DNA of 33,526 nucleotides. Origin: Dehalococcoidia bacterium (GTDB lineage Bacteria; Chloroflexota; Dehalococcoidia; Lucifugimonadales; Lucifugimonadaceae). Each line of letters starts with the position of its first letter. Positions within the stretch are counted from its first letter, which is position 1. Location of the stretch: NCBI GenBank assembly GCA_022451965.1, contig JAKUNJ010000010.1, forward strand, positions 1 to 33,526, given 5' to 3'. Positions 8,153 through 16,048 of the stretch are shown here, one piece after another. The position numbers and the translations under genes were made by a program. The notes beneath the pieces are model-generated. The model did no database searches. It had not been told where the DNA came from and worked only from the letters and a program-made list of their open reading frames with translations.

Positions 8153-9301
8153 TTATCCTAATTTCTCTAATTTTTCTTCGTCTAGTTCAAAGCCTAAACC
8201 AGGTTTATTATTAAGGTGAATATGACCATCTTCTATTTTATATGGTTCTACTAATAAATTATTATGTTCAGGTATAAATGTATGTGAATGTTCTAGTTTA
8301 TAAAAATTAGGAACAGAAGTTACAACATGAGCAGCAGATATCAATTCAATAGGGCCACCCGGAATTACATGAGGAGCTATTGGTATATAATAAGCCTCTG
8401 CCATAGTAGCTATTTTCTTTATTTCTGATATACCTCCAGTCCAAACAGTATCAGGCATAATAAAATCTGCTAAATTATTTTCTAGAATAGGAATAAAATC
8501 TGCTCTAGTGTAGAGACGTTCACCAACACAGATTGGAGCATTGGTACTCTCTTTTACTTGTCTTAAAGCATTTATTCCTTCAGGTGGGACTGGCTCTTCA
8601 AACCAAGCAATATTAAATCTTTCAAATAAATTATTAGAAATTCTAATAGCGTTAGGAACATTATAGTGACCATGAGCATCAATCAATATTTCAATATCAG
8701 GCCCAACAACTTCTCTTACTGCTTCTACGATGTCATATCCTAGTTGCTCCCCTTCTTGAGATATAAATCCATCTTGGTACATTGTATGATATTGAGTCAT
8801 TTCTAAAAATGGATCAAGTTTACATGCATTATGGCCATTATCTACCACATTTGATTTGGCAGCTCGGGCATAATCTTCAGGAGTATTACAACCCGTAAAC
8901 CATGCATTACAATATAGCCTTACTGGATCTCTGTAGCTTCCTCCTAATAGATCATAGACTGGCAAACCAGAAACTTTTCCTTTGATATCCCATAATGCAA
9001 TATCAAAGCCTGCAGTAAGGGAAGTAGTAAAACCTCTTGATCCCATATAAGAAAACATTCTATATATTTTGTTCCACAATCTATCTATATCCATAGGGTT
9101 TTCTCCAATTAATTGTGGAGAAACTTCACGGATAGCAGTTGCCATAAATTCTTCAGATACATTTACAGAAGATCCAACTTCCCCCCATCCATGTATTCCT
9201 TCATTGGTTTCAACTTTAATAAAAACCCATTTTTTATTAGTAAGACTTTTTGATGTTTGAGCATATTCAGCAGCATAAATTTTTATATCAGTTATCTTCA
9301 T
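8153..9301 (-). CDS. Enolase-superfamily sugar-acid dehydratase (MR/ManD/galactonate dehydratase-like)
   Basis: Mg-dependent enzyme of 382 residues that abstracts the proton alpha to a carboxylate, most likely dehydrating an aldonate to a 2-keto-3-deoxy acid. The N-terminal capping domain (1-120) precedes the beta/alpha barrel. Metal ligands: Asp208 in LIDAHGHY, Glu235/236 in WFEEP, Glu261 in VGERL. The His of DAHGH and His311 in APHVIPGG fit the D-x-H plus C-terminal His arrangement of galactonate/mannonate dehydratases rather than the KxK of muconate cycloisomerase; Asp284 and CKLDPF (Lys161) also fit. Convergent with the ABC permease, with 8 bases between stops. The ATG has GAGGG 5 bases upstream. 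Enolase-family expansion is a known trait of SAR202 bacteria. Exact substrate unknown. Confidence 0.92.
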   Translation of the reverse strand: MKITDIKIYAAEYAQTSKSLTNKKWVFIKVETNEGIHGWGEVGSSVNVSEEFMATAIREVSPQLIGENPMDIDRLWNKIYRMFSYMGSRGFTTSLTAGFDIALWDIKGKVSGLPVYDLLGGSYRDPVRLYCNAWFTGCNTPEDYARAAKSNVVDNGHNACKLDPFLEMTQYHTMYQDGFISQEGEQLGYDIVEAVREVVGPDIEILIDAHGHYNVPNAIRISNNLFERFNIAWFEEPVPPEGINALRQVKESTNAPICVGERLYTRADFIPILENNLADFIMPDTVWTGGISEIKKIATMAEAYYIPIAPHVIPGGPIELISAAHVVTSVPNFYKLEHSHTFIPEHNNLLVEPYKIEDGHIHLNNKPGLGFELDEEKLEKLG

Positions 9302-9334
9302 TTTTCCCTCAGAAATATAAATTATTTGCTCATG

Positions 9335-9362
9335 AGTATATAAATGAGATACAAAATGTCAA
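9335..9362 (-). promoter_or_regulatory. Sigma-70-like promoter of the enolase-family gene
   Basis: Read on the minus strand: consensus TTGACA (plus coordinates 9357-9362), 16-base spacer, TATACT (9335-9340), then about 27 bases of leader to the ATG at 9301. An inverted repeat CTCAT-N10-ATGAG (9329-9348) encloses the -10 element and could be a repressor site. This is the best promoter match I found in the window. Confidence 0.6.
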
Positions 9363-9425
9363 TAAATAGATTTTTTTTTAATCATAATTAAATTATTCTT
9401 AAATCAATAAACTATAAAAATCTTA

Positions 9426-10127
9426 ATGAGTAATAAAAAAAATATACTAATTTCTTCTAAAGATTCAAATCTGAGTAATATATTTTCTGATTCTTTGGAA
9501 AATTATAATACTAAATTTTTAGATTTAAGTATTATTGACATAAACTCTCACGAATCATACAACGAAATTCTTAAGGATATAAACATATATGTACATCTTT
9601 GCCATGGAGGTTACAAGGATTCAAATCCTATGAAGATGATCGATTATCATACAAGAATTACATACGATATTTTATTTGCAGCAGGTAAAGAAAATGTTGA
9701 AAAGGTTTTTGCTATATCCACACTAGATTTATTCAAGAACTATGAATCTAATCTAACAATTACAGAAAATTGGGAAGTAAATTACCCTGCAAGTGAAATT
9801 GATTTACTTTGCGCTAACCTAGCTGAAAATGTTTGTAAAGAATTTGCTAGAGATAGAGTATTTGAAGTTGTTAATCTCAGGCTGGGTAATATTGATAATA
9901 AAGATAATACTTTTCTTTCTGAAGAAACACTTAAGAATAAGTTTTTGCAACTTATAAATTTTGATAATGAAGAATTTGAAAGAGCTAAAGCTGCACAGAA
10001 CGAACAATTTGTTTCAGCTAGAAAAAAAGGTGCTAACTGGATAAATTTACATTTACAAGATTCTTTCGATAACCAAAAATATCTTACTAATAAAATCGAA
10101 GATTTGCTAAATCCAGGAGTTATTTAA
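9426..10127 (+). CDS. Degenerate extended-SDR/NAD-epimerase-like protein
   Basis: 233 residues with the fold signature of NAD-dependent epimerases but without the active-site residues. Recognisable pieces: a first Rossmann strand (NILISSK), YVHLCHGG in place of the usual VIHLAA, a helix matching the DxNxxGTxNLLEAA region, KVFAISTLDLF in place of the SS..VY strand, and FEVVNLRLGNI matching the VVILRP.NV strand. The glycine-rich GxxGxxG is missing (ISSKDSNLS). The Tyr-x-x-x-Lys pair is replaced around residues 125-135 (DLLCANLAE), so dehydrogenase activity is doubtful. Its stop overlaps the start of the intact SDR by one base, suggesting a coupled pair, perhaps a heterodimer. No Shine-Dalgarno is visible. 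Confidence 0.75.
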   Translation: MSNKKNILISSKDSNLSNIFSDSLENYNTKFLDLSIIDINSHESYNEILKDINIYVHLCHGGYKDSNPMKMIDYHTRITYDILFAAGKENVEKVFAISTLDLFKNYESNLTITENWEVNYPASEIDLLCANLAENVCKEFARDRVFEVVNLRLGNIDNKDNTFLSEETLKNKFLQLINFDNEEFERAKAAQNEQFVSARKKGANWINLHLQDSFDNQKYLTNKIEDLLNPGVI

Positions 10128-10915
10128 TGAAAATTTTAATTCTTGGTGGCACAGGTATGCTAGGTCCATGGGTAGTTAAAGCTCTAAAAGATAAACACGA
10201 AATTTTACTTACAGATATAAGCGAGCCTCCAAAATCTTATAATGGTAATTTCAAAAAATTAAGTGTTGATGATATTGATGGAGTAGTTAAAGCTTCCGAA
10301 GGCATGGATTGTATAGTAAATTTATCTGTTTTAAGAACTGATAGAAAGCTTGCTTTTGATGTATCAACTAAAGGGAACTTCTCAATGATGGAAGCTGCTA
10401 GGATTAATAATATAAAAAGGGTTATAAACACAGGCCCTCATTTTCAGCTTGTAGGACAATCTTATGAAGAGTGGGACTATGACCTAAATCCTGATATGCC
10501 ACCACAGCCTGGTACTAGATTATACGCAATTAGTAAGTACCTTGGACAAGAAATATGTAAAAGATATTCTCAACAATTTGGAATACAATTGATCACTCTT
10601 CTTTATTACAATATGCGACATCACCTGGATCTAACTACTCCAGATTTTGAACCAGCAAAACTTCATCAAGATATGACTCCTTTCACAACTTCTTGGATAG
10701 ATTGCGGGGAAGCAGTCAGATGTGCTGTTGAGGTTTCGAATGATAAGTTATTATCAAAGCAAGAAACCTTTTTCATATCACCACAAATTCCTCACAACAA
10801 ATTTAATAGTGAAAAAACTTACAGAGTATTGGGTTGGACTCCGAGATATAACCTAGAAAGACTTTGGAATAAAAAAATTGTAGAATCAAGTGAGCATACA
10901 GAAGATTACTATTAG
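10127..10915 (+). CDS. NAD(P)-dependent epimerase/dehydratase (extended SDR)
   Basis: Rossmann-fold oxidoreductase of 262 residues. Nucleotide-binding GGTGMLG at 7-13, acidic Asp30 at the end of strand 2 (LLTDIS) favouring NAD(H), and the catalytic pair Tyr133/Lys137 in LYAISKYLG. RVLGWTPRYNLERLW near the C-terminus is typical of sugar-nucleotide epimerase-like enzymes. Likely acts on a sugar or sugar derivative, either as epimerase or as dehydrogenase. It is translated in overlap with a degenerate SDR upstream and converges on the XRE regulator, sharing 4 bases at the stops. The local lactonase, dehydratase and aldolase make a role in sugar oxidation plausible but unproven. Confidence 0.9.
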   Translation: MKILILGGTGMLGPWVVKALKDKHEILLTDISEPPKSYNGNFKKLSVDDIDGVVKASEGMDCIVNLSVLRTDRKLAFDVSTKGNFSMMEAARINNIKRVINTGPHFQLVGQSYEEWDYDLNPDMPPQPGTRLYAISKYLGQEICKRYSQQFGIQLITLLYYNMRHHLDLTTPDFEPAKLHQDMTPFTTSWIDCGEAVRCAVEVSNDKLLSKQETFFISPQIPHNKFNSEKTYRVLGWTPRYNLERLWNKKIVESSEHTEDYY

Positions 10916-11628
10916 ATTTCTTTTACGATCTGAACAACTCTTCCAAGTATATTTACATTATCAAGATCAAGATTTATGTGGTTATTATAAAAAGTTAATT
11001 TTTTATCGTCATTATTGGCTTTAGCAATTACGAAACTTTTTTCCTGAAAAGAATCTTCATTATTTAAAATTTCCAAAAGCCACAAGGTATTATGCTTAAT
11101 TCTTCTAACAAGAGCTTCGTGCCTAACTTTTGTTAATTCAGGACTCCAACCAGTGTTAATGTAAATTCTATCTCCAGAATTTATATCAGGAGAATTTGAA
11201 TCATCTTCAACAAATAACCCCAAAGCATCATCAGAAAAAATATTTGGATCCCAATAGGCATACATTGTAGGAGTAACTGGTTCTTTAGTTACGTACAATT
11301 TGTCTAATTCTGATGTTTTATAAACAGGTATTTCATTTGGTAAAGTTGATAAAACATTCTGAAGTATAGTCCTATAGCCAGTATTTACTTTATTTGAAAT
11401 ACCCAAAAGTTCAGAAATTTCTATCTGAAAAATTTCACATATCTTAACTAAATCCGAAGTTTTTATTTCTCTTTGGTCAGTTTCAATTTTAGATAACCAA
11501 ACGGGAGATTTTTTCATTTGAGATGCTACTTCTACCTGTGATAAGTTCATTGAAAGCCTATATTTCTTGATTTTTTCACCCGTAGAAGCCTGAGGAGAAA
11601 ACTTTTGACCTTCTGCATAAATAGCCAT
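10912..11628 (-). CDS. XRE-family transcriptional regulator with S24/LexA-like C-terminal domain
   Basis: 238 residues. An N-terminal Cro/CI-type helix-turn-helix covers about 17-76 (IKKYRLSMNLSQVEVASQM, then WLSKIE). The C-terminal half resembles the LexA/CI/S24 fold: DDSNSPDINSGD (142-153) corresponds to the family DSM-P-I--GD motif with Ser144 in the nucleophile position, and ILGRVVQIVKEI matches the final strand. The lysine of the Ser-Lys dyad appears to be Arg (VRRI, about 174-177), so self-cleavage is doubtful and the domain may only dimerise or sense. Divergent from the DinB-like gene and convergent with the SDR pair, either of which it may control. AAGGA lies 14 bases before the ATG, rather far. 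Confidence 0.85.
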   Translation of the reverse strand: MAIYAEGQKFSPQASTGEKIKKYRLSMNLSQVEVASQMKKSPVWLSKIETDQREIKTSDLVKICEIFQIEISELLGISNKVNTGYRTILQNVLSTLPNEIPVYKTSELDKLYVTKEPVTPTMYAYWDPNIFSDDALGLFVEDDSNSPDINSGDRIYINTGWSPELTKVRHEALVRRIKHNTLWLLEILNNEDSFQEKSFVIAKANNDDKKLTFYNNHINLDLDNVNILGRVVQIVKEI

Positions 11629-11795
11629 TTGCTTACTTAATATCCTTTTTGCTAATATTTAATATCAAATAATTTCCTTTTTAGTTATTTTAATACCTGA
11701 GTATATATTAAAAATAGAAAAATTTACTAATTTTATATGATAAGAATTCAGAGTTATAATAATGAAGATAAAATAGATAATAAAAAATTATAAAA

Positions 11796-12323
11796 ATGGA
11801 AAATTTCAAAGAATCAATAATTTCTGGCCTTAATGAATACTTAACAGCACTTTATAAGGCACTAGATGGACTAAATATACATGAGCTGAAATGGCAACCA
11901 TCATTGGAATCAAATAATATAATTTATCTAGTTTGGCATATGGCAAGAGTTGAAGATAATTGGATAAATAAGATTTTGGGTGGAAATCAAACTATTTGGG
12001 AAAAAAATCAGTGGGCTAAAAAACTCAATATAGATCAAAATTTAGATGATGCTGACTACGGTAAAGGATATGGAAAAGAAGATATTTCTAATTTACCTGA
12101 TATGAATATTGATCAATTGAAATTATTTTATAAAGATCAAAGAAAAGCAAGCTTAGATGTAATTATTAAACTTAAAGATGAAGATTTAGAAAAAGACTAT
12201 AAAAGATTAACTGGAGAATTAAAAAAAGGTTATTGGATATTAGGACATGTGTTAGTTGAGGAATCACAGCATTTAGGCCAAATTGCTTATATAAGAGGGA
12301 TGATAAAAGGATTAAATAATTAA
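11796..12323 (+). CDS. DinB-superfamily protein
   Basis: Four-helix-bundle protein of 175 residues. The metal-binding histidines of the DinB/YfiT family are present: His48 in LVWHMARVEDNW, then His151 and His159 in GHVLVEESQHLGQIAYIRGM near the C-terminus. Members include thiol-dependent transferases such as bacillithiol or mycothiol S-transferases, and many stress-linked proteins of unknown function. Encoded alone on the plus strand, divergent from the XRE regulator 167 bases away. The membrane-protein gene on the other strand ends directly adjacent to its stop. No Shine-Dalgarno is visible before the ATG. Substrate and thiol partner unknown. Confidence 0.85.
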   Translation: MENFKESIISGLNEYLTALYKALDGLNIHELKWQPSLESNNIIYLVWHMARVEDNWINKILGGNQTIWEKNQWAKKLNIDQNLDDADYGKGYGKEDISNLPDMNIDQLKLFYKDQRKASLDVIIKLKDEDLEKDYKRLTGELKKGYWILGHVLVEESQHLGQIAYIRGMIKGLNN

Positions 12324-12734
12324 TTATTCTACTAATCTGTAGGCTCTAAAACCGTAATAAGTGTCAAATACTAATAAAAATATTGCTTGAATTATAACTC
12401 CAAAACCATGACCAATTGTAGCCTCGCCTTCAAAAACAAATTCAAAGATAAGAATTAGACCAACTAAAATATAAATAATATCTAAAAAAGAATTAAAGAA
12501 TAATATTTTGTACAATTTTTTTCTTTCAGAAATTTTATTTCTTATTATAGGAATTAAGCCTAAAATAAAATCAATAATTCCCCAAAGTAAGAATTGTATG
12601 GAAATAGCTTTAAGGAAAGGGTTATCAAAAAAAATTAGTGTTCCACCTAAAATAACAGAAGATAATCCCCATCCCATTAGAAAAAGAGAGATTTGCCTAT
12701 TTAATTGGTATAAATTTAGGTTATTATTTATCAT
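12324..12734 (-). CDS. Small four-helix membrane protein, unknown function
   Basis: 136 residues with four hydrophobic segments at about 14-34, 38-60, 77-99 and 104-128. Small glycine-rich helix starts (MGWGLSSVILGG and LLWGIIDFILGLIP) give two similar halves, suggesting an internal duplication of a helix-loop unit. A short cytoplasmic RNKISERKKLYK loop with many positive charges lies between helices 2 and 3, putting both termini on one side by the positive-inside rule. No catalytic residues or known family recognised with confidence. It converges with the DinB-like gene, whose stop abuts its own, and is divergent from the SelA-like gene 45 bases away. Confidence 0.75.
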   Translation of the reverse strand: MINNNLNLYQLNRQISLFLMGWGLSSVILGGTLIFFDNPFLKAISIQFLLWGIIDFILGLIPIIRNKISERKKLYKILFFNSFLDIIYILVGLILIFEFVFEGEATIGHGFGVIIQAIFLLVFDTYYGFRAYRLVE

Positions 12735-12779
12735 AAAAAATATAATATTTTCTAATTATATATAGGTTGGATAATTGAT

Positions 12780-13913
12780 ATGGTAAAAAATTGGCCAAAT
12801 GTTTATAAAGAACTTGGAATAAAACCAGTTATAAATGCAAAAAGCTGGGTGACTGTTTATGGAGGAAGCATTATGCGACCTGAAGTCATCAAATCAATAC
12901 AAGAAGCCAGTTCTGTATTTGTTGATATTGAAGAGTTACATAAAGTTGCAGGAGAATTTGTGGCTAAAGTATGTGGCTCTGAAATGGCTATTGTAACGAG
13001 TGGTTGTGCCACATCTATTGTACTGATGGCCGCAGCAAGTATAACGGGAAAAAATAAGGAAAAAATCTCAAAAATACCCCATACGGAGGGTATGAAAAAT
13101 GAAATATTAATTCATACAGGTCAAAGAAATAACTATGATAAAGCATTTGAAATTCCGGGAGGTAAATTAGTCGAATACAATAATGAAAACTTGGAAGATA
13201 AAATTAATGATAAGACATGCGCAATATCATATGTTATTGCTCCATTTTTCGATGAAGGAATAGGTCTTCAAAATACAATAGAAATTGCACACAATAATAA
13301 TCTACCTTTGCTACTTGATGCTGCAGCAGAACTACCACCAAGAGAAAATCTAACAAAATTTATTTCTATGGGAGTTGATGCGGTTGGTTTTAGTGGTGGT
13401 AAGGGTATTGGAGGACCACAATCAACTGGAATACTTGCAGGAAAAAAAGACTTAATCGAAGCTGCTCAGTTACATAGCTTTCAAAATCTACATACTAAAA
13501 AAGCAGCAATAGGTAGACCTATGAAAGTCACAAAAGAAAATATTGTAGGATTTATTACTGCACTTAAATTATTCATTGAAGATGATGAAAATATTGAAAA
13601 AGAAATTTGGTCTAAGAAAGCAGAATTACTAAAAGACAAGATCAAAGAAACTAATGGAATCAAAATTTCAGTTGAAGATGAGTATCCAAACAGACAAGGA
13701 CCAACTGTCGTTCTTAGCTTTGAAAAAAATTATAAAGGTCCAAGGTCTGAAGAGATTATGAATGAACTTTCAAAAAATGATCCAAAAATATATGCTGGCG
13801 GGGGTTTAAATGATGGCCATGCATATTTAGATGAAGTAAGCTTAGTTGTTCATAGTTTAGATGAAATTGATATAGATATAATTGCAAATAAATTAAATGA
13901 AATTATTTCTTAG
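12780..13913 (+). CDS. SelA-like PLP-dependent enzyme (aminotransferase class V-type fold)
   Basis: PLP enzyme of 377 residues in the COG1921 group that contains L-seryl-tRNA(Sec) selenium transferase and D-glucosaminate-6-phosphate ammonia-lyase (DgaE). Marks: N-terminal KPVINAKSWVTVYGGS, TSGCATS (73-79) for cofactor phosphate, LLLDAAAELPP with Asp180, and Schiff-base Lys208 in FSGGKGIGGPQSTG. It is about 80-90 residues shorter than bacterial SelA and lacks its N-terminal tRNA-binding region. No selB, selD or tRNA-Sec is nearby, so a lyase or racemase acting on an amino acid or amino sugar is more likely than selenium transfer. Its last 11 bases overlap the convergent thioredoxin-fold gene. 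A GGA sits 8 bases before the ATG. Confidence 0.85.
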   Translation: MVKNWPNVYKELGIKPVINAKSWVTVYGGSIMRPEVIKSIQEASSVFVDIEELHKVAGEFVAKVCGSEMAIVTSGCATSIVLMAAASITGKNKEKISKIPHTEGMKNEILIHTGQRNNYDKAFEIPGGKLVEYNNENLEDKINDKTCAISYVIAPFFDEGIGLQNTIEIAHNNNLPLLLDAAAELPPRENLTKFISMGVDAVGFSGGKGIGGPQSTGILAGKKDLIEAAQLHSFQNLHTKKAAIGRPMKVTKENIVGFITALKLFIEDDENIEKEIWSKKAELLKDKIKETNGIKISVEDEYPNRQGPTVVLSFEKNYKGPRSEEIMNELSKNDPKIYAGGGLNDGHAYLDEVSLVVHSLDEIDIDIIANKLNEIIS

Positions 13914-14397
13914 GTGAAAATTTTTCATACAAAGTTTCTGAGTTTCTAAGAGTCCCTGTATAAGTTTCCATAGCAATACCGTCATAAAAATAAATAAAAG
14001 TTGGAACAACAGATATATTATATTTTTTTACCATTTGACTATAATCATCATCAGCAATATTTATTTTTATCACCTTAAACTCATTAGAATATTCATTTTT
14101 AAAATTATTTATTGCACCTTCACTTAATAAGCAACCTAAACAATTAGGAGAAAAGAATTGCACAACAATCTTTCCCTTACTTTCAATTTCGCTATTTATA
14201 TTAATTCTCTCTTCTAATGATGAATTTTCGGGAGCAAAAAACAGTCTAATCATAATAAAAAATATCGTAAGAATTATAAAAATACTAAATACAAAAAATT
14301 TATTTTTTGAAATATAAAAGTAGATAAATACAGATACTACAAAAGGGAAAAATAAAATTAGTATGTAAAGAGAATTATGGTTAATCCAAGTAAACAT
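13903..14397 (-). CDS. Membrane-anchored thioredoxin-fold protein
   Basis: 164 residues. Two hydrophobic segments (about 9-30 and 33-53) precede a thioredoxin-like domain from residue 75 on, which should face the outside. The redox motif is CLGC (Cys86-Cys89) after VQFFSPN, and the cis-proline is in VVPTFIYF. TYTGTLRNSETL matches the last strand and helix of thioredoxin. A two-helix anchor with a single CxxC resembles cytochrome-biogenesis or general extracytoplasmic reductases, but no ccdA or cytochrome gene is close. It lies 8 bases downstream of the ThDP enzyme stop, on the opposite side from it in transcription order only by position; both are minus strand with the ThDP gene ending just after this gene's start. 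It converges with the SelA-like gene. Confidence 0.82.
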   Translation of the reverse strand: MFTWINHNSLYILILFFPFVVSVFIYFYISKNKFFVFSIFIILTIFFIMIRLFFAPENSSLEERININSEIESKGKIVVQFFSPNCLGCLLSEGAINNFKNEYSNEFKVIKINIADDDYSQMVKKYNISVVPTFIYFYDGIAMETYTGTLRNSETLYEKFSPKK

Positions 14398-14405
14398 TAA
14401 TTTTT

Positions 14406-16040
14406 CTATTCCATTTTAGAACCAACAAATTTTGAAATAGCTCTTGCTGTTGGATCTGTATGAACATTAATTATTGATGGTAATCCTGAATCAATTGCTC
14501 TTTCAATAGCTGGTTTGATATCATTTGGTTTCTCAACCATTTCACCATAGCCTCCTAATGATTCAGCAATCAAATCAAATCTTGTGAAACCAAGTTCTCT
14601 ACCTGGCTTTCTTACTCCTTCTACCCTCGCAGTCCATCCTTCGTTATTTGAAACTAAAATTATTATAGGTAAATTATGCCTTACGGCAGTGTCAAAATCT
14701 TGTATATTCATACCAAGTGATCCATCTCCATGTAGTGAAAAAACTTGACTATCTGGTTTAGCTATTTTGGCACCTATTGCATAGGGCAATCCTACTCCCA
14801 TACAACCAGTTGGACCAGAATTTATTGAATGTCCAGGTAAATATGAAGGTATGCTTTGTCTTCCATAGTGTAGTATCTCATTCCCATCTATAGTAACAAT
14901 AGATGTCCTATCCATTATTTCTCTTAATTCCTTACAAAGCCTCAAAGGGTGAATAGGTAGTTGGTTTGATTCTTCTAAAGGCTTAACTTTATCTAATCTT
15001 TCATTTTGAAGATTAGATAAATGACTTCGCCATTTTTCCCAATTTGAAAGCTTTAAATTTTGTTTCTTAAACTCTTCACTAAGTTGAGATATAACTGTTT
15101 TACAATCTCCAACTATACCTAAACTTACATCTCTGTTATGAGAAATTTCTTCTTCAAGAATGTCAACTTGTATAATTTTTGCATCTGGATTAATTCTATT
15201 ACCGTAAGTCATTATCCAATTAAATCTAGTACCTAAAACTAAAACAAAATCAGTTTCTCTAAAAGCACTTGATCTAGCAGCTGGAAATGAAAATTGATGA
15301 TCATCAGAAACTATACCTCTAGTCATAGGAGTCGTATAAAAAGGAATTCCTGAATTATCAATGAATTCCTTTAATTCTTGAGAAGAATCTGACCAAAAAG
15401 TCCCACCACCTGCAAAAATAATTGGAGAATTAGAATTTCTTAATAAATCTATAGTTTTTTTTATCATTTCTTGATCTCCAGAAGGAGGTGAGGATAAATC
15501 TGATCTAGTTGGTTTAGAGGTATCATTTTCATTAATTTTTTCATATAAAACATCTTCATTACAATCAATATAAACAGGCCCTGGCCTACCAGATTGGCTT
15601 ATTCTGAAAGCATGAGAGACTACCTGTGGATATTGATGAGCAAAAGTTGGTCTAAAAGTAGCTTTTGAAACTTTTTCAAATATTGATACTTGATCAATTT
15701 CTTGAAAACCACCTCTATAAAAGTCTTTAACGGGGCCAGCACCTCCTAGAGTAATCATTGGTGCACAATCTATAAAAGCATTGTATTGACCTGTTAACAA
15801 ATTCAGAGTTCCTGGACCTGAAGCAGCGGTAGTTACACCTGGCTTTCTAGTTACCCTAGAATATGCATGAGCTGCCATTGCGGCAACTTGTTCATGCCTA
15901 AAATCATAAGTTTTTATTCCTAAATCTTCAGAATTATTAATAATTTCATAATTAGGTCCGCCCATTAGATAAAACAGGCACTCAGTATTTTCTTCTTTGA
16001 GTGTCCTTGCTACAAGATATGAACCATCAACTTCTGGCAT
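14406..16040 (-). CDS. Thiamine-diphosphate enzyme, acetolactate synthase / oxalyl-CoA decarboxylase-like
   Basis: 544 residues in the three-domain POX/AHAS layout. The N-terminal Pyr domain has catalytic Glu50 in DFRHEQVAAMAAHAYSR and ASGPGTLNLLTG; the middle domain has IIFAGGGT (207-214) and VLVLGTRFNW; the C-terminal PP domain has the ThDP/Mg motif GDGSLGMN to NN (438-466). Such enzymes decarboxylate 2-keto acids or acyl-CoAs. The sequence could be an acetolactate synthase paralogue, a glyoxylate carboligase-like or an oxalyl-CoA decarboxylase-like enzyme; no ilvN regulatory subunit lies beside it, which argues against a biosynthetic AHAS. Strong AGGAG 5 bases before the ATG. It follows the M42 peptidase gene by 8 bases. 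Confidence 0.9.
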   Translation of the reverse strand: MPEVDGSYLVARTLKEENTECLFYLMGGPNYEIINNSEDLGIKTYDFRHEQVAAMAAHAYSRVTRKPGVTTAASGPGTLNLLTGQYNAFIDCAPMITLGGAGPVKDFYRGGFQEIDQVSIFEKVSKATFRPTFAHQYPQVVSHAFRISQSGRPGPVYIDCNEDVLYEKINENDTSKPTRSDLSSPPSGDQEMIKKTIDLLRNSNSPIIFAGGGTFWSDSSQELKEFIDNSGIPFYTTPMTRGIVSDDHQFSFPAARSSAFRETDFVLVLGTRFNWIMTYGNRINPDAKIIQVDILEEEISHNRDVSLGIVGDCKTVISQLSEEFKKQNLKLSNWEKWRSHLSNLQNERLDKVKPLEESNQLPIHPLRLCKELREIMDRTSIVTIDGNEILHYGRQSIPSYLPGHSINSGPTGCMGVGLPYAIGAKIAKPDSQVFSLHGDGSLGMNIQDFDTAVRHNLPIIILVSNNEGWTARVEGVRKPGRELGFTRFDLIAESLGGYGEMVEKPNDIKPAIERAIDSGLPSIINVHTDPTARAISKFVGSKME

Positions 16041-16048
16041 TTTTTCTC

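Noticed and set aside
12314-12327. AT palindrome at the DinB-like/membrane-protein junction as a terminator
   Set aside because: AATAATTAATTATT is pure A/T and common by chance in this composition.
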